Below, in pieces: positions 8,246-18,035 of a stretch of 26,354 nucleotides of DNA (position 1 is its first letter; every line of letters starts with the position of its first letter). The DNA is from Seminavis robusta (lineage: Eukaryota; Bacillariophyta; Bacillariophyceae; Naviculales; Naviculaceae), in assembly GCA_903772945.1 (NCBI GenBank), contig CAICTM010001586.1:1-26354 (forward strand), in the 5' to 3' direction. The position numbers and the translations under genes are program-made. The notes under the pieces were generated by a model. The model was given only the letters and a program-made list of their open reading frames with translations. It was not told the origin of the DNA and ran no database searches.

Positions 8246-10069
8246 ATGGTCAAGTCCGTTCCAGATTCACTTTTCTTTGCTCTCAAGGTCTCCTGGGCAC
8301 TCCTGCAGGTCATTCAAAAGTGGTGGAACTCCGTAGTCCTCCGCAAGCTCCTCTATGTGAGCTTTGCTTTTGACGAACGAAGGCCTACAAGCCCACTCCT
8401 GAACTTCTTATTCCTTGACAACCTGTCATTCTTTGCAGTGATGGGGCTGACCGTTCTTTGTTCGTGGTCATTGGCAGCTGTCTCTGCATTGGTCACTTCC
8501 TGCTCTTTAGCCAGATCAAAAAATGAATCCCGGGCACTCCGCATGGAAATACTAACCAAGGCAGTAACTTTACCAAGTGGAACCAATACCAATGATGTAG
8601 CCCAAATGGCCAATGAACTTCTTGTGAAAGTAAAGGTCATTGAAGAGTTCCAGGCTCATGTGGAGCCTTTCAACACCAAGTGCAAAGTCGTGCTAGTCCT
8701 TTCCTTGGTGCTCTCGTTTGCATTTGCGTGGTATGCTGGGTTGACAGCTGTCACGCTCTTTGTGGTAACATGCCTTGTTGGATTTGGTTTTGCAAAACTG
8801 CGAAAGCCACTTCAGTCCATCACAGAGCAAAACTCTGTCGAGATGAATGCATTCTTGCTGGATGTCATCAGGAACAGCACAAAGGTTCAGGGGATGAATC
8901 AACTCAAAGAAGAGCAGGAGACCCTGGGCAGACTGGAAGAGGAAAACAATAAGGTTCTCGAAAAAGAGCTCATAGTTGCATTCCTATCTAAGGCTGTGAG
9001 AGTCTTCCTCATTGGGATCATCCCTGTGCTTATTCGATTGGAGGCCTGGTTTGTGATTGAATCAGTGTTACAATACCCAGCAGAAGCCTTTGATATTGCA
9101 TCTGCAGTTATGGCTGCTTCTCTACTAATGGATGATGCCCACAAAGCAATTACGCAGCTAATTTTTGCCAAAGAACAAGAGATTAGCTCAATCCATGCAA
9201 CGAAGGCTATTCACCGGTACATTGGGTGCTCAGCAAAATCTCATCGTGGTGACACGAAAACCAACAAACAAGAAGATGCATTCCTGGCATCATTAACAGA
9301 AGAACTTTCTCTATCGAGCACAGACTCTGATGAAAATGTAATGGAGATGGGCCAAGCTGGACAAAAAAGAGGGTGAGAAAGGAGTTCCCTGCCAAATGCA
9401 CAAGAAGTAGCGCTGAAGGATATTGTCTTGAAGTATCCCGGTAGAGACGATTTGGTCCTTGATAACTACAGTCACTCATTTGCCCGTGGCAAGATCCATG
9501 TTCTCGTAGGCGAGAGTGGGCGTGGCAAAACGACGCTTCTGAATGTGATTGGTGGGCTTCTTCAGCCACAGCAAGGGTCTATGATCTTTTGGAAAGGAAT
9601 GAAGACAGCCTTTGTGAGCCAACATCAAACGTTGTTTGCTAGGACAATTCGGGAAAACGTTACTTACGGGCATTCTCGGTTGCCAACTGACCAAGAGATC
9701 TGGGCGTCGTTGGATGCTGCTTGTGTTGGTGACTTTGTGAGGTCTTTGCCCAATGGCCTTGATGAAACCCTGGTTCAGGGTGAGCAGGGAGTGAGTGGAG
9801 GGCAACTCCAAAGAATCAATCTGGCACATCTCTTCTGCTCTTGTCAAGATGCAGATCTCATCATTCTTGATGAAGTCCTTTCTGCCCTGGACCCAGAATC
9901 GCGAAAGACCCTTTTGGGCAAGCTCAAAGTATTCCTAGAAGGCAAGACTGCTATTATTGTTACGCATCATCACAACTTGATGAATGATCTTTGTGCTGAA
10001 GTTCATGATATGTCATTGGATCCTGTGTTGAATGTGTCCGAATATTTTGAGGGCGACGTGGAATGTTAA
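8246..10069 (+). CDS. ABC half-transporter (TMD-NBD) interrupted by an in-frame TGA
   Basis: One reading frame, 607 codons plus stop, interrupted only by TGA at codon 377 (9374-9376). Residues 1-376 are membrane-domain-like, with hydrophobic stretches near 62-86, 150-187 and 247-280 and a long charged helix between them. The part after the stop is a complete nucleotide-binding domain (numbering counts the TGA): Walker A GESGRGKTT (422-430), Q-loop Gln459, signature VSGGQ (516-520), Walker B LIILDE (538-543), SALD D-loop and H-loop His574. This order and size fit an ABCB-type half-transporter; the substrate is unknown. An intron starting at the GTGAGA over the stop cannot restore frame, since the AG sites give 32, 35, 38 or 46 nt. 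A phase-0 81-nt intron (9338-9418, GTAATG...GAAG) would remove the stop but has a weak donor and would delete the start of the NBD. Alternatives are a nonsense allele, a pseudogene or readthrough. The start at 8246 is the first ATG of the frame. Confidence 0.75.
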
Positions 10070-10414
10070 GCAGTCTCTTCGAGCTGCTCAGCCGGTTCAG
10101 TGACAAGACCAGAGTGATCCAATATGACTGATGCCTTGTAAATGTAGCCTCCATTTAATCTCCGTTTGTCAAACTGTGGTAACCCTTAGAGTAGCTATTT
10201 CTTGAGGACACGGACACAAATCATACCGATTCAGGCAGACGGAAGGCTTTGAGACATGAAATGCGAAAGGTTGATTCTGGAGCCGTGCGGCCCTAGCAAC
10301 AGGCAGCAGTGAAGGGGGGGTCTCCACTACCGTCCCACTCACAAGAAGCAAGGATTTGCGTTTCAGGCGTTACAAAAGCAACACTCTTGATGATTGTCGT
10401 TGGCAACTCCTTTC
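10070..10414. other. Convergent intergenic region
   Basis: 345 bp between the stops of the ABC transporter and the cyclase/PDE gene, presumably both 3' UTRs. Contains a run of seven G near 10314. No gene or repeat is seen. Confidence 0.5.
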
Positions 10415-13400
10415 TCACACTTCTATTTCTTCCACATCTTCATTCATGAAAGTCTCTTCTGCCTGAGAAGCTGTTTCAGCGGATCCCCGTCTAGGATACA
10501 GGAGGGCCTTATCCATAAGCTTATTGTCTTCTTTTGTGCCATACTTAGCAGCACAGACTTCGAGCATTTCGGTCACTGCTTGTTGACCCTTTGTTTCCCA
10601 CTCAAGCCTGTTCTTCAGCGCATAGTTTAGGTATTCATCAGATGATACCCCAAAAACGCCACATTCCTTGAGCTTCCTCGTCAAAGGAATAATGTAGAAG
10701 TCGAAGAATCCTATATCAAGCATGAAGTAGGACATGACAAAATAGACAATCAATCATTGGGACCGTGGCACAGGAATAAGGTCTAAGTTGCAGGTTGTAA
10801 CTCACCAAACTCTCCATTGTACCAGAAAGTTGATGGGTCCTTGTCCATTCGGCCATTCAAGTAGGCAACGTAAAGTTCTTCAAACAAGTTCTGATTCCTG
10901 CCATCGCGCAACAAGGAAGAAAGAGAATGGTAAATATCGTTCGTGCGCGGAGCTTCTTCGAAAACCACAGAGACACTCCAAGGACGTACCATTTTCTGTA
11001 GACTTGCCAATGCTGCATTGTGTGCGAAATATCTGCTGCTTGGATGATGTGTTCAATCTGAATCATGAACGCGGGGGGTGGCGACAAGCAACACTTGAGG
11101 AGTTGGGCGGTGGAACATCAGTTTCAGCATGAGGCGCTTACCACAATCGTAGCCTTTCTGTTGACGGTATCCCTGACGTGTTCTTCTGGTGTACTACTGT
11201 TGACAGCTGCATCGTTCTTCTTGAAGGCTTTCTCCCATCGACGGTTTCTAAGGGCTTTCAGCTCCTTATCGACAATGTCCGTGGCCATGACGCTCTAGGC
11301 ATGGCGAGGATGGCAAGAGCGGTATCCGGTTGAGCGGATGGATTTGACAAGCATCCGGATAAGCCATCTGTAACATTTTTCAAATCAGCTTCAGCAGCCC
11401 ACTTACGTTCACGACCAACTGCCGAAATCGTTCTAAGTGTGACGTCTTCGGAAACAAGAAAGCTCTGAGCTCACCGTATCGATCTTGCATGAGGAGATCC
11501 CAGCTCAAATCCAAAGAATTCTACAGGTTGCACGACAGCAACGAGTCAGAGAGAACTCAATAAATCATCAAGCCCCGGACGGTAGACCCATCCAGTTACT
11601 CTCCATCCCGACCACCTACGCACCTGCTCGGCCACGCTCCTCCCATTGTAACGCGCTGCAACAGGAACATTCTCCTTAACAAGCTGGGCATTGGAAACCC
11701 CAACGTGGTCTAAAAGAACGGGTCAAAATGTAGTGTGAATGAAATCTCTCACAACAGAATTGTGTGGGCGACATAGAGACCTTTGCAGCAGCATGACACT
11801 CACCTACGTCATGGATGAGACAACTGCCATGTAAAGCAAGCAACAAAAAATGCGTGAGGACCGAATGGAGTCCAGCACGTGCATGTCTGGGAACATGTCA
11901 CCTATACGGACCTGAACGCGCATGCGAATTGAGTAAGCGGATCTGTGATGCCATACGTGTTCTCGTACAAAGACGCGGCTGCGTTTGCCGAATCGTTGAA
12001 GTCTTCAGACGGGGAGACTATTCGACCGATCAACTTCATGCAACCCATTACAACGTGGCTGGCATGTTGGAAATCTGTTACAGTGGAAGGCCGACATGGT
12101 CAGATTTGCCAGCATCGCAAATAAAAAACCGACCGAGGCGGGCTGGACAATACTCACTGTGGAAAGGGTTGTCATGGTACTTGCTTGCGATTGTGCTCAC
12201 AAGATGGTGCAGTTGTTCGACAACGACCGCAGGAAGTTCAACCTTGTCTGGATTCTGGTTCGTCTTTGAACGCAATTTGAACTCAGGCAATTGAATAATT
12301 TCACGAACTTCGGTCAACGGGGTGTCACTGGTTTTGATTTCGAAGAGACCTGCAGTTGTTGACCTTCTGCGCAGAGAAGCGGCATTGGTCCCTCTAAAAG
12401 CAACCATCTCGCGCACTAAACGTAGCAACGTTTCCACATTCCAATCAATGAGTCGATAAGTCTTCTCGTCTAACCCTGGTAGCCGGGCTCCATAGCTCGT
12501 CGACGCTATCAAATCACTGAAAGAATCAACCGACGTACAACTCTCCGTCCGTTCTCTGTGTAGAGACAACCAGTATGTCTCCAGCACCCCTGCACACAAC
12601 CAAGAAGAACTTGTGAATTAAAGAAGCCATCGATGTCGGTTCTATGATACGGGAAATTGCAAAACGCACCTTTCCCTTGGATATTCACTAAATCTCTTCT
12701 TTTTTCCAGCCAGTTTTCATGCCCAGAAGCTTCGATCAAGTCAGCGGTCTCTTTCGACAAATGGATTCGACCTGGCTTGCCTGAGCTCTCCATTCGTGCT
12801 GCAATGTTCACCCTGCATGCGATGGGGATTGACAAACAGGAGCATGATGAGCTGTTTATGATGGGACGGAGCCGATTTTCTACGAGGGAAACTCACGTGT
12901 CCCCAAAAACTGAAAAGTTATTACGCTTTCCCCTCAGAACACCAGCAGTTACAGGGCCACTATTGATTCCAACCCCTGAGGAATTAATTGTGAGAAGGAA
13001 TGCAAGCTGTAAGCGGCAGTGTGATCATCGCAGGCCGTCAGGAAGCTAGTCGAGTTGCAACCAACTTACTCAACGAAAGATCTGCAGTGTCAGGGCCGAG
13101 TCTTTTCTCCAGCACCTTGGTAAGGGAATGCATCTTTGAAATGATGGCTCTGGCATACTTCACCATTACGATGGCATGGTTCGGTACCGGATTAGGAATC
13201 CCAACAACGGCTGCACAGGGCGGAAAAGTTAGACAAACCCTTGCGCAAGTTAGTGTTGAGACGCAAACGTGACGCACCGGTGTAGATATCGCCCGTACTC
13301 TCTACTTTGAATACATGCCTGTGCTTCTTGCCCAACGAATCAAAGGCCGAGTAGATTGTTTCGAGCAATTGGAATACTTGCGTTGGATCCCTCGTGGAAC

Positions 13401-15813
13401 TCCTGCGTGACGAAAGGAAGGATACTAGGTTAGAGTCGGGACAAGCAGATCCTGTGGGTTCTTCTCAACGTTGGAGGAGAGCGGCAGCATACCATGCAGT
13501 GAAACCTTGTTGGGCGTACAAAGCACACATCCATGTCAGAGTTGTTAGCATTGGTTGACGCGTCTCGTAAATAACAAATGCACCCAAGGCAGACTGAAAC
13601 GCAAAGCATGCACCAACAATCCACGACGTACCGGTAATATCCGCGTACAGAACCGTACACTCCAAATACAAGTCGGCCAAAGGTTCGGAAAGGTCCATCT
13701 CCCCTCCCATCTTTCCATCGCTCGTCAGGTACGTTTTGAGGCTGGCCCGTTTTCCCATCATTGTTTTCTCTTCCGCAGCATGGTGCAGTAGACGGTCTCT
13801 CATGTGTTCGGGGAATACATTGGTGACAATGGAACTGGTTTGTGCGGCTTTGAGGACCAGGTTGGTGTTTCGTTTTTGCACAAACGTGTCATATATAAAG
13901 AACACGACAGCCACAATGCCAAAAGTAGCCGCGACAACCGCTGCAAATATTTCGGGTGTATTGGAATCGTAGGCCGACTTGAACTTGTCAGTGGGGTAAA
14001 TATCCTGAAATGAAATGAATTGTTGAGTATATATAAGCGTTGTGAGCTTCTCTCATTGCACTACTAGCTGTACAGTACTTACCATCCAGTACATGCAGTG
14101 CCCCGGTGTCGTCTCAAAGTCCGGGTGTGTGTGTAGGGCCAAATCCACTGTCACTTTCATGTCATCATACTTTGCCAAATGAAGATCCTCCTCTCCCCGA
14201 AAGATGGCATCTTCTCCCCTGTGACCCAGATAGTAGTAGCGCGGGTGGGTGAGAACAATCAATCAAAGAAATACATACATACATACTATCGTCCAAACAA
14301 GAAGCAATTATGTTTTGCATTGCGTACCATATTTCATAAGTGAATGTTTGATTGCAGGTATTCTTGACGACACATTGAATGCCATCCACATTGGCCGGCA
14401 ACAGTCCATTCAAGGCAGCATCCCATGCCATTCCCACACCCAGCGTGGCCACAATATCGGACTCGTAATCATTGACCGTTCGAAAGATGGCCCTACCAAT
14501 GAATGTATGTGGGGTCAAGTGACTGGATTCTTGCAACTTGCTATGATACGCCACATGCTCTTCTTCCGTCATGGTCAAGGGGACACTAAAGTACGGTCGA
14601 ACCTTTATTTGATTGCGGGAGTACGTGCACACACACACACACACACGTGTAGGCAACAAAGTAAGTAAGTGGTTAGCATGCAGTGAAACAATAATAATAT
14701 ACATTGTCATTGCATGGTACTGCTGCTCCTAACTAAAGAAGTTGTATAATCACATACCCTGGTTGCAACAGTCTCATAGCGGAGCGCCAGAATGGCATGG
14801 CCCAACATCTCGTAGTCAGGATGGGAATTTGCATTCCAGTTGATCAAAGCGTAGGTGGCTAAATAATAATAATAAGAGGAAGGAAGGAAGGAAGAGAAAG
14901 ATTCGTCAGGTTGTCGTGCATGAAATGAATGAGACAGACAACGGTTGCCATATATATACTCACCTGGTGGAGGGGAGAATTGCCAACTGGCAGAGAAATA
15001 CTCGTTTTCGTCTCCAGTCCCTGTATCTTGCGCAAATCCCATCCCCAGCGGAGTATTGTCCATGGGTACTACTTTTGTGAAAAAGGGATGATACGTCATA
15101 TTCCCCAGTGGATCCAACAATCGTTCCAACGATCCCTTTTGTATTTGGTGCCCTTCTTCCACCCATTGTCGGGCATGTTGATTGGCATACGCGATATACT
15201 CGTGTTGATCGGCCGCCGCAACGCGCGTGAATAAATTGACGACTTCGACGCGCGATTGTTGAATCATGTTGCGGCCATGATGTTCAAAGTCGGGAACCGT
15301 AATAAACGGCCACGTCGTGTTGGCATTGTTGTTCTTGGCATAGAGCGATATCGTCGTGGCCAGCGTCTCCATTCCATCGCGAAGATCCGATTGTTGGGCA
15401 ATGGCAGAGACCGCAATGGTTCGGGAGAATTGCTCAAACTGAAGTGCATACAATAGAAGATTGATCAGGAACTGCATCCAATAAATGTCAAATAGAACAC
15501 ATGCAGAACATGAATGTCAAAATCTTACCGCAGTCTCAAAATTATTCCTTTCTTCATTCTTCAGGAACCGATAGGTAGCATACGTAACCAAAAAGGCCGT
15601 CAATAAGAGGGCTCCTGTGGTTGCCAGACGCCACAACCGCACATTGGCCGTGTCCACTTGAGACGACTTTTCTATTTCCTTGACTTCATCTCGCACGGGG
15701 AATAATGTACTCATATCCATCGAGCTATCGGAAACATCATAATAGCTGTCGCCAGTGGCAATGGTGCTAATTCCGGATGCTGTCATGATACTCTTATCTT
15801 TTGGTCTCGCCAT
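10415..15813 (-). CDS. Receptor-type guanylate cyclase / cyclic-nucleotide phosphodiesterase fusion (20 exons)
   Basis: Minus-strand exons: 15813-15529, 15438-14964, 14858-14758, 14602-14328, 14218-14083, 14004-13632, 13505-13493, 13402-13278, 13210-13070, 12975-12897, 12812-12670, 12589-12158, 12074-11912, 11823-11804, 11709-11624, 11520-11407, 11294-11142, 11057-10990, 10897-10806, 10710-10415. They sum to 3570 nt, 1189 aa, and every phase matches. Layout: cytoplasmic tail; TM about 63-83; extracellular region to about 440 with DGIQCVVKNTCNQTFTYEIW (CHASE-like sensor, inference); TM about 442-466; linker VFPEHMRDRL; class III cyclase about 530-700 with metal Asp546 and Asp591, Glu587 (guanine-type), Asn670 and Arg674; PDEase about 770-1160 with His859, His863, HD 918-919 and Asp1047. 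Both catalytic sites look intact, so the protein should make and degrade cGMP. The exon 2 acceptor could instead give 11 more residues. Such fusions are known in diatoms, and one is pheromone-responsive in Seminavis robusta. Confidence 0.9.
14628..14646. repeat. CA microsatellite inside cyclase intron 3
   Basis: Nineteen bases of alternating CA lie within the 155-nt intron 14603-14757, the longest of this gene, about 25 nt upstream (in transcript sense) of the acceptor. The tract reads as TG in the pre-mRNA. Confidence 0.85.
14862..14893. repeat. AAT and GGAA microsatellites inside cyclase intron 2
   Basis: An AAT run followed directly by a GGAA run; in the pre-mRNA these form the pyrimidine-rich tract (TTCC)n-(ATT)n just before the acceptor TTATTTAG at 14859-14860, so they probably act as its polypyrimidine tract. 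Confidence 0.8.
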
Positions 15814-16462
15814 GGTTGTTACTAGCTAATAGTAGAACTCGACGGCTGGATGCTTCTTGTAGCCTGCAACCTGCAAGGAAGAGGTTGTGAATGCAAAAGA
15901 GAGTTTGCAAGCTGTTGGGACCGCAAGACTGCAAGAAAGGAAGATGGAAGGGGAAGCAGAGAGGAGCACAGGCTCCTAATTCTCACTCTTACCGGTACCG
16001 GTACTACTCTAGTACTATTAACTATTAATACTCGGAGTATGCATACTAGTAATTGAAACAGATGGTCATTGACTCGACTCAGTATTCTAAAGCGTACAGT
16101 ACTGAATGCAATATAATTACGGAACCCATTTCTATAAATCTGATTGGAAGACTCCAGTAAGTCCCATGGGCCATGGGGAAGTCCCATTCATGGATACTCT
16201 ACAGTACATCTTTTTAGGAGAAAAAAGGGGAATATATATATACTGTACAGTATGGAAATTTTACTACATGTACTCCATAGTAGTAAATTTACTAATAGTC
16301 TTCCCTAGTCCCCACGCTGCACGACTGTGTATGCACGGATTTCACTGATAAACAATACAGTACTGGACACCATCTCGACGACCATTCCAGCAATCCACAC
16401 ATCCTCAAAGATACAACACCAACAACACAACCTTACTTCTCCTCGTCGAAGATACAACAACG
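15814..16462. other. Shared upstream region of two divergent genes
   Basis: 649 bp between the cyclase/PDE start (minus) and the start of the next gene (plus), so it likely holds both promoters. It contains ACCGGTACCGGTAC at about 15992, an AT-rich run AATATATATATACTGTACAG near 16231-16250 that could serve as a TATA-like element for the plus-strand gene (inference), and CCCATGGGCCATGGGG near 16163. No coding exon is supported. Confidence 0.45.
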
Positions 16463-17553
16463 ATGGCATCCGGAACGACGACAATGGCTTCTCCAACCCA
16501 CTTCGGGGGCGCCCGTGATGATCTTAATTTTAAAATGCCTCATCCGCACCGAAGGAGAGATTGGCTTTGAATCATTTCAATTAATTGCTTCCTCAACAAA
16601 ACGTATTGCGTCCAAATTGGAATCGACGTTGTCGAAGCCGATGCCATCCTTTTCCACAATCATGCAAGGAAATGATGCAATCCGGAAGCCGGCCGTCTCA
16701 AACGCGGCTCAGCCAGCAGCCCAGTATTGTTCTTCTATCAAGGGTTTCTTTACCAACAAGTTCAGGAACGAACCCGACATTCCTGTCTTCCAAGACAAGC
16801 AATGGAGTAAACTCATGATGACGAAGCTCCGTGGAAAGTATCGTGATGGCGGCACTTGGAAAAAAGTTTGCTTCCAGAGAAGAGCACGAGCGAGGAGCTC
16901 AAAGCCCGCCTTGATCAGATCGCCGGAGTTTTTGAACCATCGACGACTCAATTCGCCCTCTCTTTGAAAGACAAGTGCAATCTATGAATTCGTTCATTCG
17001 GAGATTCAGATGTTGTTTTCTGTGGAAGAGGACTGGAAAATGCCAAGCATGCCATGGCAGTTCTCTGTGATGATATATATTGTAAAGCGGCTGGTGGACG
17101 ACGAAGAAGCAATTTTCATTTGTCGGATTTTCTTTTCGCCGAGGACGCAGCAAGAAAATGACACGAGAACAGTGGAAACCATCCGTTTTGCGAGCGCTTC
17201 ATGGATTGGCGGCATACATCGAAATCGAACAGGAAAGCACTCTAAAGAAGTGCGCTAGACTATTGATTCAGAACAGCGGAACCTTGTGACCCATGACGGC
17301 GCTTTCGTAGATGCACTGTACTGGTAAAGCAAGTGTCTTTACGGAAACAAAGGAAAAGGTCAAGAAATACCGACAAATTTTGAAGGAAAAGTCCTGGGAA
17401 GATCCCAGCTGGACCACCTTGGATGGTGCCCTGGAGGAAATTGTCAAGGCGCTTGTCTCGAAGAAATTGGCGGTTGACGAAGCGGCGAAAGCGAGCGTTG
17501 TGGACGAGCTCAAACAATTGGTTGGAGACACGGTTGCCAAACGAGAAGATTGA
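16463..17553 (+). pseudogene. Unknown alpha-helical protein gene with several single-base frame breaks
   Basis: The start ATGGCATCCGG at 16463 opens frame 2. Coding-like sequence then continues to TGA at 17551-17553 while switching frame at about 16568 (one extra T in TTT), 16860-16865 (A run one short), 16982 (one extra base), 17111 (one missing), 17155-17158 (A run one short), 17286 (missing G) and 17325 (extra T). The net change is in frame, implying an ancestral product of about 363 aa. Segments on both sides of each break keep coding character (KSTSEELKARLDQIAGVF; REQWKPSVLRALHGLAAYIE; TTLDGALEEIVKALVSKKLA). For 16982/17111 and 17286/17325, in-frame stops are an alternative to paired shifts. 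The product would be helical and Lys/Glu-rich. I do not recognise the family. It is either a decayed gene or, because nearly all lesions are single-base and several lie in homopolymers, an unpolished stretch of the assembly. Confidence 0.6.
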
Positions 17554-17899
17554 ACCAGACGAAATCGGAAACTTGGGAGACTGACTGACTGTCAAGAGCT
17601 TGATGTGTCAAATTGGGGGGACGACAAACGAAAAAAGTCCAAAATAATCGATGTGGTGGGGTGTTAGCTTAGATGAATAGCATACTGTACCCAAGAACTA
17701 AATTGTCAGTTGCCACAAACAAGGAGATCTCCTCGTTCCTCAGATGGGGTGAGGAGAGTCGCCAGTCTCCGGGGCACGCTTCACAACAGAAGGGCTGGAA
17801 CGAAGTGAGAAGTACCCAGGACATTGTGTGAAGATTCATAGCAGCTGCAGCATCGCGGTGAACCCAAAGAGCCTCACAACTACCAGACACTTCCTGGCG

Positions 17900-17930
17900 G
17901 TGATCACAGAGACTGTCTGTCTGTGATCAC
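17900..17930. repeat. Inverted repeat, 11-bp arms, 9-nt loop
   Basis: GTGATCACAGA (17900-17910) pairs perfectly with TCTGTGATCAC (17920-17930). Not placed like a transcription terminator; role unknown. Confidence 0.7.
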
Positions 17931-18021
17931 ACTGGTGCAGATGTCCTGACTAGCACTATTATTTTCATGGATCGGAGCCTCCACATAAAGAATTTCGAGA
18001 AGACACAAGTGCTTGATTCGA

Positions 18022-18035
18022 TGACTCATGAGTCA
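18022..18035. promoter_or_regulatory. Palindrome TGACTCATGAGTCA, two overlapping bZIP-type sites
   Basis: A perfect 14-bp palindrome made of TGACTCA and TGAGTCA, each the AP-1/GCN4 consensus bound by bZIP factors in many eukaryotes. It is 1.6 kb from the nearest start codon downstream, so a regulatory role is only a possibility. Confidence 0.25.

Noticed and set aside
9373..9418. A short intron beginning at the GTGAGA over the ABC transporter stop
   Set aside because: Candidate acceptors give 32, 35, 38 or 46 nt, none a multiple of three and all shorter than any intron seen here.
11475..11520. An extra intron after MQDRY in the PDEase region (donor GTGAGC at 11474)
   Set aside because: Reading straight through gives GELRAFLFPKTSHLERFRQL, which fits the family better than splicing to a 26-nt exon.
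15439..15471. Earlier acceptor for cyclase exon 2, adding 11 residues
   Set aside because: In frame and not excluded, but the later acceptor has a better pyrimidine tract and gives a more natural FETA-FEQFSRT junction.
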